Notes under the pieces: model-generated
What the model was told of the DNA's origin: nothing
The model's database searches: none
What the model saw: the letters and a program-made list of their open reading frames with translations, nothing else
Assembly: GCA_039583875.1 (NCBI GenBank)
Contig: CM077147.1
Span: 159,730,821-159,794,820, forward strand
Direction: 5' to 3'
DNA from: Platanthera guangdongensis
Lineage: Eukaryota > Streptophyta > Magnoliopsida > Asparagales > Orchidaceae
DNA length: 64,000 nt
Shown here: piece by piece, positions 10,745 through 20,363 of the stretch
Layout of the letters: every line of letters begins with the position of its first letter
Position numbering within the stretch: the first letter of the stretch is position 1
Position numbers and translations under genes: made by a program

Positions 10745-11140
10745 CTTTCTATTAACAAGCAGAATGGTGTCTTGTGATAGATGGCAATAGAGCGAAGAAG
10801 GAAGTGTCCGAGCATTAGTTCGAAGGATATAGGAAACTTGATTGGGGAATTCAGCTAGGTTGAGGGAGTAGAAAGGAATCATATGCGCGAGGAACATTGC
10901 GAGGACGCCGAGTTACTTTGATACTGTCGGGTCCGACGTAGAACTGAGCGCAGATTGCTGCTTGAAAAGTTGAAGGGTGGATTTGAAGTGGCGGTAGACA
11001 AGGAGAAACTCCATCTCGTGTCCTTCCGGGTCCATCTTCATCCTCGACTGAAGCATGGGTAAGCTCAACATTTTCGCCGCCTGGCCGGACGCGATGAAGG
11101 ATTCCGAAGACATAAGGTAAGAAGCGGTAGTGGGAAGCAT
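10745..11140 (-). pseudogene. SDA1: SDA1-like first exon (ribosome biogenesis protein), disrupted
   Basis: From ATG at 11140 (an in-frame ATG also lies at 11164) the exon encodes 132 codons: MLPTTASYL, then KMLSLPMLQSRMKMDPEGHE, RHFKSTLQLFKQQSALSST, SDPTVSK, then a TAA at 10913-10915, then LAMFLAHMIPFY, LAEFPNQV, RTNARTLPSSL and ILLVNRK before a splice donor. The order matches the N-terminus of eukaryotic SDA1, a nucleolar protein needed for 60S subunit maturation and export; I recognise it from memory of the family, not from a search. The stop stands where the family has Asp in a KDLGD-like stretch. Only this exon is present. It may be a truncated duplicate, a fragment captured by the adjacent MULE, or a gene split by insertions in intron 1. 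Confidence 0.65.
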
Positions 11141-11560
11141 TATTATCCCAAAACACCCAAACAATGGGTGGAGAATAAAACCCTGAGTAGATGATCGGAG
11201 GTGTGACCGTCGTAGGGAGAAGAAACGTCGACAGAGGCGTGGCCGTCGAAGATCAGGATCAAAGAAGAGGGTGAATTGGGATATCAGGTAGGGTTTCCGG
11301 AATGAAAATGGCGATTGTTTTTAAAGAACTCGAGAGAAAGCCTTGGGAGGCAAAGAGGAGAGAGAAAATCGTAGGAGGATTTTCTTATCAGAGAAGCCTC
11401 AAAATGGAGGAGAATTGAGGTCTATTTATAGATTTCAAGAGGGGCGACTAGATAATTTCCACCAACTACCAAACTTTCGAATAGAAACGTTCAAAAGAGG
11501 ACACATAGATCACCATTTTATGAAAATGACAAGACCGCCCCCGGGCGGTTATTGGGCCGG
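11141..11560 (-). promoter_or_regulatory. 5' UTR and promoter of the SDA1-like fragment
   Basis: On the minus strand a TATA box CTATAAATAG lies at 11422-11431, about 280 bp before the ATG. A telo-box (AAACCCTA) is at 11289-11296 in the expected leader, and a site II element (TGGGCC on the plus strand) is at 11553-11558. Telo-box plus site II is the usual combination upstream of plant ribosome-biogenesis genes, which supports the SDA1 call. CT-rich leader sequence lies between the TATA box and ATG. Confidence 0.55.
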
Positions 11561-12060
11561 TTAGAGGCAATTAGCGGCGAGCCCCAACGACGGAAGGCCA
11601 ACCGGCAAGAAGGAGGTCATGAGGTTACGCGGCGACAGAGGCCGAGTGGTCCTGAGGCTGCTCGGCGGCCGCGACCGAGCGGCTGGGGGACCGCGACCGA
11701 GCGGTCCATGGGATGCTTGGATGCGGAGGCCGAGCGGCCAAGGGACCTCTCGTCGATTGGGCATGAGCAGCATGGGGGCCGCCCGATCAGCGAAGGCAGA
11801 GCATCGCTCGGTCGGTGAAGGCAGAGCGGTCGGGCAGTCGCTCGACGGCGGGGGACAATAGGCCTAGAGGCCTCTTGGTTGGCGAAGGTAGTGCAACCAA
11901 GTGGCCGTGTGGTGGCTTTGGGGGCACTGGCCGACGAATGGTCGGCCACTTACGGCTGTCTGGGCACGTTGGCCGGGCTAAGTGATGGAGACGACAGCGG
12001 CGGTTGCCGCGATGGTAATGCCTCAGATTTTTATGCTGTTAGCGAGGGCTCTATAGATAA
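11561..12060. repeat. GC-rich segment with repeated CCGAGCGG / GGTCG words
   Basis: Many copies of CGAGCGGCC, CCGCGACCGAGCGG and their complements lie between 11600 and 11860, with looser GGCCG words to about 11960. It resembles the word arrays in the LTRs of this window, but I see no LTR ends, primer site or coding region. A TATATAGGG stretch follows at 12070. Confidence 0.4.
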
Positions 12061-12953
12061 CCACACCCCCTATATAGGGTGCGGCCATTGTTTTAAATGT
12101 CCTTTGACATGTCCGACATGTCATTTTTTGGGGGAAAATGATATGTTTTTATAAAAAAATATATTATGTCTTTTTGTAAAATAAAGACCGACATGTCCGA
12201 TTTTTTCCGATATATCGAACGACTTTTAAATATATCACTCGTTATTTTATTTTATGTTATATTTGCAGACAAACATCACATGTTTAAATCACCTATGAAT
12301 ATTATATTATATATGTTTAAACCAAATAAATTTATTGTTTTAATTTTTAACTGTTATTCTTACAATCAATTTTGTATAATTGTTTCACAATTTTTAAATT
12401 TCATATTACAAAAGTAAGAGAAAAATTAATACATTTATTAGGTAATTGTTAGCATATCTTCAATATAAATTTATAAGTTTAAAAAGACTTATAATAAATC
12501 AAATATTTTTAACTTTAAATCTTTTTTGTAATAAACTTGTTGTTATCAAAATAAAATTATTGTATGATATTAAATATATTTTATAATGTATCATTTTGAC
12601 TTTGTTAGTAATATTTTTTCTTATATACTATTCAAAATTTATTTCATAATATAAATGACTCATTTTTTATCTATTTATTAATTATTATATTATTTTTCTA
12701 TTTTTATAACATATAATAATAGTTAGAATACATAAAATAAAATTTTTATTTATAATATACAAAAATAAGATATTTTAAAATATTCCCGTCATCTCTCCGA
12801 CTTCCGACATCCAGCATTCAAAAACTCAATACGATATTTAAAATATTGGGTGAGACTAACACTGCTAAGGGGACCCATCAGTTATTAAAATTGTTATTTA
12901 CAAACATAATATTATATCCAAATCAATACAAAATTAAAATTGTTAGATCCCAT
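12061..12953. other. AT-rich segment, no gene; possible decayed transposon
   Basis: It starts with TTAAATGTCC and ACATGTCCGACATGTC, stays strongly A/T-rich, and near 12790-12825 has CTCTCCGACTTCCGACATCC followed by AGCATTCAAAAA. The reverse complement of that end loosely resembles the start, as in a decayed inverted-repeat element. The match is weak. No ORF above background. Confidence 0.3.
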
Positions 12954-13021
12954 GTCTCTTCTCGGCCAAACCCGCCTCCTCGACAATAAGTTTTATAGCT
13001 CTACCTGCAAATCTGTCATGT
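12954..13021. other. Short unrecognised flank of element C
   Basis: This piece and 31401-31468 were contiguous before C inserted (shared target CATGT at 13017-13021 and 31396-31400). On the minus strand it reads DRFAGRAIKLIVEEAGLAEK, open but too short to name. Confidence 0.3.
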
Positions 13022-15571
13022 TGTAACGCCCCAAAATTTGAAAGAACGACGAGCAGCGTCGAGAGCCATTTTGGGTCTTGGTGAGGGTCACACGGCCAAG
13101 GACACAGGCGTGTCCATGGCCGTGTCGTACCGGGTTCGTCGAGAGCCTGGGAAGTCAACGATTTGTCGCTCAGTTCGTCGACTAGTGGGGGACACGCCCT
13201 CCGACACACCCATGTCGGAGCCCGTGTCACCGGCGTGTTCTCTCGAGTGTCGACGCAGAGGTGTCGACATGGTGGTGTCGACACAATGGTGTCGACACAG
13301 AGGAGGTGTCGACACAGAACTGTCGACACGGTGGTGTCGACACGGAGGAGGTGTCGACACAGGCAGGGAATACGGCCAAGGACACGGGCGTGTCCAGGGC
13401 CGTGTCGAGCGTGTTCGACGAATTCCTGCGAGTTCGAAGAAGAGGCAGTCGACGATCATCGAGACGTAGAACACGGCCTGAGACACGGGCGTGTACCAGG
13501 CCGTGTCCTTCTCGGGTTGTGAGACGGGACTTGTGAGGGGTTGGACACGGCCTGGAGGCCAGGCGTGTTCAGGTTGGACACGACCGTGTCAAAAGTGACA
13601 CGGGCGTGTCAAGGAACCGTGTCCTGTTTTGTGTGCGACGGTTTTGGCGTCGATTAGGTAACACGGCGTTGGACACGGGCGTGTCACAAGCCGTGTTCGG
13701 CCCAGGTGTTTTGTTTTCCAGTTCAGATCGTGGTCGTTCTTTCCCTTCTTTTGGGATCTGATGGTCCAGGGTTGCCCTTGCTTAGTTAAGTCCGAGAATA
13801 GGGTTAGAAACCCTCATTCTTCTCCAAGAAATCTCTTTCTAAGATCTAGAGAGAGGTGAGAGCAAGGAAGGAGGTGAAGGAGAGATCCGGCTGTTGGAGA
13901 GGCTTCGGTGCTCCAAATCGCGAGCCGAGTCCGGATCCGTGGAGGCAAGACCGTTGCGAAGGTTTTCATCCGGCTAGGTTTCCATGGCAAGGAAGAGGGA
14001 CCGGAAGGTAACGACACTTCTTCTCTTAGTTTTAGGATGCATGTTCTAGCATCTTTTATTTTCTAGTTTTTGGGCACCAAACTCTCAAATGAGAGGGGTT
14101 TGGGTCGCCAAGGTTCAAGAGGAACCTCCGGGTCGATTGAGTCCGTCCAAGACATATTTTTGCATTAGAGATCCACTCTGTTAGTGGATTAGGCATGGTG
14201 GGTGAAGCCGTAGTCGCGACCGTTAGTCCGACTCGGTGATGTTACATATGAGCTTTAAGGATTCGTAGAGATCCGTTGCGGCAAGATGCCGTTTGTGATG
14301 TTTGTGATGTTTTCCCCCTTTTATCGAGTGAGTACGTGTAGTCGGAACCGGACAAGATGAGCTCCTCAATGGCGGTAGATGGTTTCCTTGGTGAACAAGG
14401 TTAGCTCCGCTTTAGTGGTAGATGGTTTCCTTGGTGCGCGGGAACGCTGCAGTTTGAATGAGGGTCTAGGGTGGAATTATCTTGGATTGTGATGTGCCAC
14501 GGCGTGGATGTGTCTCCGTGGTCGGTTGGCTATCCCGTGACGTGCATGTCATATGTGGAGAGTGTCCCGACGAGACTAGTCCCCATTTGTGAGACTGACG
14601 AGAATGCCAAGCATGGGACAAGCCCGGGCGATGAGGCCATTAGCGGGTGGGGTCCAACAAGGTTTCTTAGAATCGGTCAGTTTGTGTTGTTGGAATCCTG
14701 ACATGAGAAGTCAGAGCTTGCAGGCAAGCCCGGGGCTAAGACCTTGAGCGGGTGGGGCCTTTGCAAGAATTCCGTGTGACAGCTTGTGTGCCATTGGGGG
14801 AATGTTGGTAACCCCCATTGTTTGCGGCTTATGCCAATGGGGAAATGATGAGTACCCATATCATGTGATGATGTGCTAGATGCATACGCGATTGAGTGAC
14901 CTGGGTGAAGCCTGGGTTTTTGTATACATGCTGCATAAGTAAGCCCTTTTATTATATGCTCAACAATAGAGAACATGTATGTTGTTTGAGACATCCAAGC
15001 CTGTTCTTAGTGCATTACTTGTTTATATATATATATATATATATATTGCATACGAAGTGCTGACTTGCAGGTTGGAGGGATTTCCCCGGGGTCCGTTAGG
15101 GGCGGCCGGGAAGAGATGTGTTGGTTACACAGTTTGAGGTCAGCCTTTGCTGACCCACGTTACAATCAAATTTTTACAGGGCAAGGATCGCAAGCAGGAG
15201 CTAGCTCGCCGGCCAAAAGGGCCTAAGCCTCGTGAAGTGTATTGTTTTGTTGTAGCTCTACTTTTATGATATTGTATGCTTGATGCTCATGTTTTCCGGC
15301 TTGCACGCCGAGGTAGTCTAGGAGTGCTTATGCACATTTTGACTGGTGCTATTATTTGAGTTTTGGACTCACTTCTATTGTAAGGCCTTAAGGCGATACT
15401 CCTATATGGTGTGGATAACTTCTAGTCTGTTTGGTTTTTTCGCTGTGTTGTGGTTAGGAGTTTTGAGATCGGGGAGTTATATCATCTTATAATACTGAAG
15501 CTGTGGCGTCTGTATGTTGTGAGGCCCCGGCCGGACCCATATTATACGATCATTATAGGGGAGGTGTTACA
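13022..15571 (+). repeat. 5' LTR of element C
   Basis: It matches 28856-31395. Contents in order: an array of CACGG(G/C)CGTGTC words and TGTCGACAC words (13088-13700), a GAGAGAGGTGAG-containing leader-like stretch, a (TA)n run at 15008-15047, a G/C block GGCCCCGGCCGGACC at 15523-15537, and the end GGAGGTGTTACA. Confidence 0.92.
13088..13700. repeat. Word arrays in the C LTR: GACACGGGCGTGTC and TGTCGACAC
   Basis: Roughly a dozen CACGGSCGTGTC-like words (paired as ACACGGGCGTGTCC and GGCCGTGTC) surround a cluster of eight GTGTCGACAC-like words at 13255-13360. The cluster includes a GAGGAGGTGTCGACACAG unit repeated with small changes. The 3' LTR has the same layout at 28920-29525. Confidence 0.85.
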
Positions 15572-15574
15572 ATT

Positions 15575-15590
15575 TGGTATCAGAGGGAGG
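15575..15590 (+). other. Primer-binding site of C
   Basis: TGGTATCAGAGGGAGG lies three bases after the LTR end. The first 11 bases match the initiator-tRNA-Met site; the usual following CC is GG here. Confidence 0.8.
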
Positions 15591-15678
15591 TTAGGTTCAA
15601 GGTCAGTGCGTATAGAAGTTATCCACATAGGAGTAATGCGGGACCATGAGTGTCCTTATGTTTGAGTCTTGCGATTAG

Positions 15679-16022
15679 AGACTGATTCCTTGTTTTCTTG
15701 CTTCCTTGAAGAGTGCAAACAACGAGGCGGGTACGTCGAGACCAAGAGAAGAGCTTTCGTCGAGCAGCGCCACATCTCAGGGTCCTTTGGGCATGGGTGT
15801 AAACCCGACCGACTTCTATCGCATGCTTGCAGAAGCAATGGTGGCAGCCCAGGCTGCAGCAACAGCTCAGGTAGCAACCCCTGCTACACCGGATACGACG
15901 ACGGCGGTGCCGGGCGGAGAAGCCAGGCGCGTAGAGCCGTTGGAAGAAAGGGTGGTTGTCGGGCAAGGAGACTGGCAGATGAAGTACTTTCTGAGTTTCC
16001 AACCCCCGACATTCAAGGGTGT
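15679..16022 (+). pseudogene. Gag of element C, N-terminal part
   Basis: The frame is open from 15679 and reads NNEAGTSRPREE, a low-complexity Ala/Thr-rich stretch, then FLSFQPPTFKG before D's LTR begins at 16023. The (F)xxxPPxFxG motif opens the capsid region of gypsy Gag. No ATG starts the frame, so the true start may lie upstream in another frame or be supplied by splicing. The reading resumes at 24481 in phase once one copy of the target duplication GGTGT is removed. Confidence 0.75.
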
Positions 16023-17658
16023 TGTTGGGTATTGTATCCACAATTACCTGGATTTGAGGAAGCCACCTGTCAACCTAAGATGAATTCACAATGTATTTGA
16101 TGAAACATCTTAAGTTGTGCTTGCAGCTCTTCCACGCTAAGTGCACACCAATATCAGGGTGCAGTGGGTCAATATACACGGGTCTGCACGACGTAATCCC
16201 TCGTTGAGCAGATCAGTGTGTTGGCCTACGTGTACTCTCTCTATTGGAGTGCACTTACTTTCAAGTACAGGGCCATGTTTATGCAAGAGAAGACAAGGAG
16301 CAAGGATGGGTCAAGGAGCAGCTCTTGAGTGGAATGACGAAAATTCGTCTAAGTGAAAGTCGACGAGAATCACCAAGTGATTCTCGCCGATTCGGCGAGA
16401 ATCACTAGTGATTCTCGCCGAATCGTCGAGAATCATTAGTGATTCTCGCCGACTCCTTCCGGCTACCTTAAAATGGTGCCAAGTGAGATTCGGCGAGAAT
16501 CACTAATGATTCTCGCCGAACCCGTCGCTGAGCAGGTCATGAATACCAAGTGAAAATCGTTGAGAATCAACAAGGGAATCGTCGAGAATCACTAGTGATT
16601 CTCGACGAATCGTCGAGAATCGTTAACTGATTCTCGCCGATTCGTCGAGAATCACCAACGATTCTCGACGAATTTTACTTGGCGTTTTCTCGGGATGTTG
16701 CTGGACCGGATTCTGCCGCTGGACTATTTTGAACCGGATTTCGGGATTCTACTGGTGGGTCCCACAACAGGTCAAATTGAATCTATCTACAGTATATATA
16801 TACGGGTATTTTGAACAGTAGGAGGATCGAGAAAAGAAACACGCGAGCACGGAAAAACCCTAAGTCGCCGCTTCCGCTCCGCTCCGCCGCCGCCGCTCGC
16901 GTCAAGTGGTCGCCGCTGTTGATCGCGTTTCTTCCCGATCTCCGGCGACAGAAGCTTAGCCAAGCTTAGAGTCTCACGCGTCTATCCAGAGATCTCTTGT
17001 CTCTCGATTTGTAGATCGGGAAAGTGTTCCCCATCCGAATCGATCGAGACGACCGATCCTCGAGTGACCGTTGGTAGACCTAGCTAGCTTCGCTACGAAG
17101 TCTGGATCTCTAAAGAACAGCAGCCGTACATCGTCGTTGCCGCCGATCCCGAACCAAGCCGCCGCCCTTCTTGCCGCCGCCGGTTCCGGGGAGATCCTCT
17201 CCAAGAGAGACCAAGGTTGTAGACTCTTCGTTGACTTCACGAACACGTCGTCGAACAAAGAGGAACACCGTAGTCTCCAAACGAAGTTTGTATCTCGTGT
17301 ACATTCTATTTTACTTTTGTTGTAAAGGAACGATTGTTCCGTATTGTAAGGGTTGGGTGCAACCCGGTTTGTGGGAGTGTTGACTCCTACGTGTGGAAGG
17401 GTTCCTTCCGTTAGTGCAGGGATTGGATTTCAATCCTGTTGGAGAAGAGACCGAGTCGTCCCTTGTTGGGAGATAGGTCGAAGGGGGAAAGTGGATGTAC
17501 CCAAGTCGGGGAACCACTATAAATTGCCTGTGTATTCTGTGTGCTGTGCTTTTTATTTTTATTGTGCAGGTACATTCGTAGATTCCGCAAAAGCGCTACA
17601 CGTCACCTATTCCCCCCCCCCCCCTAGGTGAACTTTGTTGACACTAGGTGGACTTTCA
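16023..17658 (+). repeat. 5' LTR of element D
   Basis: It begins TGTTGGGTATTGTATCC and ends GTGGACTTTCA. It holds an array of GATTCTCGCCGA words (16359-16676), a TATATATATA core near 16793, and near the end a long C-run followed by TAGGTGAACTTTG, a Sirevirus hallmark. Confidence 0.95.
16359..16676. repeat. Palindromic-word array (GATTCTCGCCGA / TCGGCGAGAATC) in D LTR
   Basis: About fifteen copies of GATTCTCGNCGA and its complement, commonly as GCGAGAATCACTAGTGATTCTCGC, an almost perfect inverted repeat centred on CTAG. The 3' LTR has the same array at about 23188-23500. Several could form long hairpins in RNA. Confidence 0.9.
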
Positions 17659-17660
17659 AG

Positions 17661-17678
17661 TGGTATCAGAGGGAGGTT
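17661..17678 (+). other. Primer-binding site of D
   Basis: TGGTATCAGAGGGAGGTT starts two bases after the LTR end (AG spacer). It is initiator-tRNA-Met type, with the same GG variant as element C. Confidence 0.8.
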
Positions 17679-17732
17679 GCTCATCAAAAAGGTTAACACC
17701 TTGAGTAGAATCCTGCCACCAGTGTCAGAGGC

Positions 17733-19304
17733 ATGGAGCTGGATTATGAGATACCGCCACTCAAACTCCCCGCATGCACAAAGGATTATTATCTCATCTG
17801 GAGGATGAGAGTGTCATTTCACCTTGATGCTATCGATCCTCGAGCATCCTTCATCCTGGAAGAGGGTCCGTTCATTCCCATGAAGACCTCCGACTCTGGG
17901 ATCCAAGTGCCCATGTGCATTGCTGAGATGTCAGAGACGGAACTGTCCCTATTTAACTTGGACGAGAGGATTCGTCAAATTATCTTGGATATCTGGTCTG
18001 GAGCTTCTCGCTCTAGATTAGCAAAATGTAGGACGGCTAAATCCATGTGGGTGATGATATCAGAGTGGATGGGGGAGTCAGAGAAAGCTGGAATATGCTG
18101 TCAACCTGAGGAGGAAGCCTATGTGGGGGTCCTCACCTCTGAAGATGAAGGCAAGCATCACTCGGACAGCATCAGAGCTCCAGTGTCCGTGTCAGAGACT
18201 GACGAGGCCAGTGAGGAAAGCAGCTCTGATGAGGATGAAACAATGGTCACTGGCTCTAATGACAATAACACAGATGAGCAGGTAACATCTTCATCCTGCC
18301 CCATATCTTTTGAACTTTCTGAAGACAGAAACTGCTCTCCTCCAGAAAATTCTGATTCCCTGAAGAGAGCCCTTCAGGAAAGCAACCTACTTGCTGAGGA
18401 GCAAGCTCAAGAGATTGCTCGACTGAAGATCTTGTTGGTTCTCCAATTGGCGTCCAACAAGGTCAAGGACTCTAAGATCTCAGCTCTAGAGAGTAGTCTA
18501 GAAAATGAGAAAAGAATAGTATCAAACTTTTCCAAGGTTGATGCTATAAAGAGAAAGCAAGAAAACGGGTGGATCTCCCGGATTATTAATTCGTGGAGAA
18601 ATGGGGAAACGGTATTCCGACCCCCCACTCCAAGCAGGAAGGCAACTCATCATGCCTTCAGGTATGACCACAGGAATAGTCGTGGTCACTGCAAGGGTGA
18701 TCTGTCCCCATGTGGAGACACCCGTAGTGCAAGGGCCGTCGTGGCCACCCATGAGAGAATACCTAAGGCTCCTTCTGAGCCCTTTGTATTCACTACCACT
18801 GCCTCAACTCGGTGCGAATCTGCATGTCCTAGCTCACAGAACACTTCTCACCACCCGAGGACACAGGATAGGGAGGATAGAGGTCATGGTGTAAGTTTTC
18901 ATGGGGCCTCAGGAAGGGGGATGCCTGAAAGAAAGGCACCACGTTCCCGGCCTCATGATGCTCACAACATGCATTCCTTCCACCCTTCCACGTGTCACGA
19001 TGGAAGAGGAAATTGTGTGAGGCAATCATGCTCTATCTCGTTTAGTCCTAAGATCGTGACTACCTCAGTCACTAGATCAGGTAGGAAACGGCGATACAAC
19101 ATTCACCCATGTTGGTGCTGCGGCAAAGTGGGACACTTTGCCATCGACTGTTGGCACAACCCCTCTGTGCCAAGGGCAGGGGCTCATCCACACTCACGGA
19201 ACAGAGGTAGTCTTCCTGACAGGTTTTCTGGAGGAAGGCAGTTGCGTGCTTATGCTAACAGGAACCTAGGACCCAATATGATTTGGGTTCCTAAGGTAAA
19301 GTAA
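17733..19304 (+). CDS. Shortened Sirevirus Gag of element D
   Basis: A 523-codon open frame with ATG 55 bases after the primer site. Residues 1-115 align with the Gag N-terminus of element H (IWRMRVSFHLDA, EEGPFIPM, then KSMWVMISEWMG). The frame then jumps to an acidic Ser-rich linker equivalent to H well downstream (EAYVGV against EAYIGL), so about 270 residues including the capsid C-terminal part and the first zinc knuckle are missing without loss of frame. A coiled coil follows (about residues 210-275), then a basic His/Arg/Ser-rich region and a CCHC knuckle at residues 460-473. It ends PKVK before TAA, as in H. The frame is intact although no capsid core remains, so it may be an RNA-binding helper rather than a particle-forming Gag. 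Confidence 0.85.
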   Translation: MELDYEIPPLKLPACTKDYYLIWRMRVSFHLDAIDPRASFILEEGPFIPMKTSDSGIQVPMCIAEMSETELSLFNLDERIRQIILDIWSGASRSRLAKCRTAKSMWVMISEWMGESEKAGICCQPEEEAYVGVLTSEDEGKHHSDSIRAPVSVSETDEASEESSSDEDETMVTGSNDNNTDEQVTSSSCPISFELSEDRNCSPPENSDSLKRALQESNLLAEEQAQEIARLKILLVLQLASNKVKDSKISALESSLENEKRIVSNFSKVDAIKRKQENGWISRIINSWRNGETVFRPPTPSRKATHHAFRYDHRNSRGHCKGDLSPCGDTRSARAVVATHERIPKAPSEPFVFTTTASTRCESACPSSQNTSHHPRTQDREDRGHGVSFHGASGRGMPERKAPRSRPHDAHNMHSFHPSTCHDGRGNCVRQSCSISFSPKIVTTSVTRSGRKRRYNIHPCWCCGKVGHFAIDCWHNPSVPRAGAHPHSRNRGSLPDRFSGGRQLRAYANRNLGPNMIWVPKVK

Positions 19305-20363
19305 TTCTTTCTTGCAAGGTAGTCTAGTTTCCCATGAATATGATGGGAACTAGACAGTAGGTGGCTCAAGACTAAATTGGAACAAGCGTCTGCAATAACA
19401 GATGTGATATCTATTTGAGCATACTCACATTGAGCCTCTAATATGTTCTACCTGTGGGACTAAAACGATGACTCTCAAAATCCCAGGTACTCATGATCAG
19501 TTCCAAGACTTGAGTCGTTTTCAATTGACAATTACATATATATATATATATATCTTTATATATAGATACATCTTTGTATATACGTGTATGTATGCACATC
19601 CAAGGATGGGTTTACTCGATACATGCAAACCTTTTTACATCAATAAAGAGTTATCAAAGCAATGTCATTGTGAATCTCGACAACTCACAATTGACATCAA
19701 AAAGTTTTTGGAAAAGCCTCGTTCAAACCCAAATAGATTGGCTTTAAAATATATCTGTATTTATCGTCTTTATATTGACTTGACATCAGACGAATTCGAA
19801 AATGTTGCAATACTTCTTAACGTGAAAATTCCTAGTCAAGAAATCTTTCAATTTCGACTTAGACAAATCCCGCCGACTTTTTATAGACTTGGAATCTCGC
19901 CGACCTTTCAACTTCATTACGGATCCCGCCGAAGGAGCAAGCTACACGAATCCCGCCGCACTTCGCAGGAAATATCCCGCAAGAGCTCTTCCGCCGCTTC
20001 TTCCCTTACCCGCCGATTCGCCGAAACCCGCAGGAAGCTTGTCGAATCATCGTCTCGCAAGAGTTCTTCCGCCGAATCTTCCCTTATCCGACGACTCGCC
20101 GAAACCCGCAGGAAGCTCGATCATCTTCTCGCAAGGTACTCGTCGGATCCCGCACCGTCCTCGCTGTTTCCCGCAAGGGCTACACCGAAGGTCTTCCCAA
20201 AGGACGCTCAAGGAAGATCTCTCGCAGGAAGCCCACCAACTCATTTTCGTCTAAGACTTTAGGTAACCTCTCACTCACCCATACTTGGACGTTATCACTT
20301 GTGATGCATTCCTTTTGATTGATCATTATAGCTTAGAGTAGGGCTTCTCTCTCTAGATCTGCA
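19305..20363 (+). other. Spacer between gag and env-like ORF of D
   Basis: Where pol is expected there is no coding sequence of that kind. It contains a (TA)n run near 19538, CCCGCCGA words from 19868, and two tandem copies of about 75 bp (19982-20058, 20060-20135). A long open frame here is a by-product of the GC-rich repeats. Element H has a similarly placed spacer with a different word array. Confidence 0.55.

Noticed and set aside
11343..11564. Plus-strand 73-codon frame over the SDA1 leader
   Set aside because: It overlaps the minus-strand TATA box and leader of the SDA1-like fragment and has no recognisable content.
13038..13536. Overlapping frames on both strands in the C LTR
   Set aside because: Low-complexity translations of the CACGGGCGTGTC and TGTCGACAC words; open in many frames at once.
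16374..16460. Long inverted repeats in D LTR as a separate MITE
   Set aside because: They occur in both LTRs at the same place, have no target duplication and belong to the word array.
17071..17325. Frames duplicated at 17071-17325 and 23895-24149 as paralogous genes
   Set aside because: They are the two LTRs of element D, identical by reverse transcription.
19468..20262. 264-codon frame between gag and env-like ORF of D
   Set aside because: It runs through a TA repeat and GC-rich repeats, has no family resemblance and overlaps another frame of similar openness.
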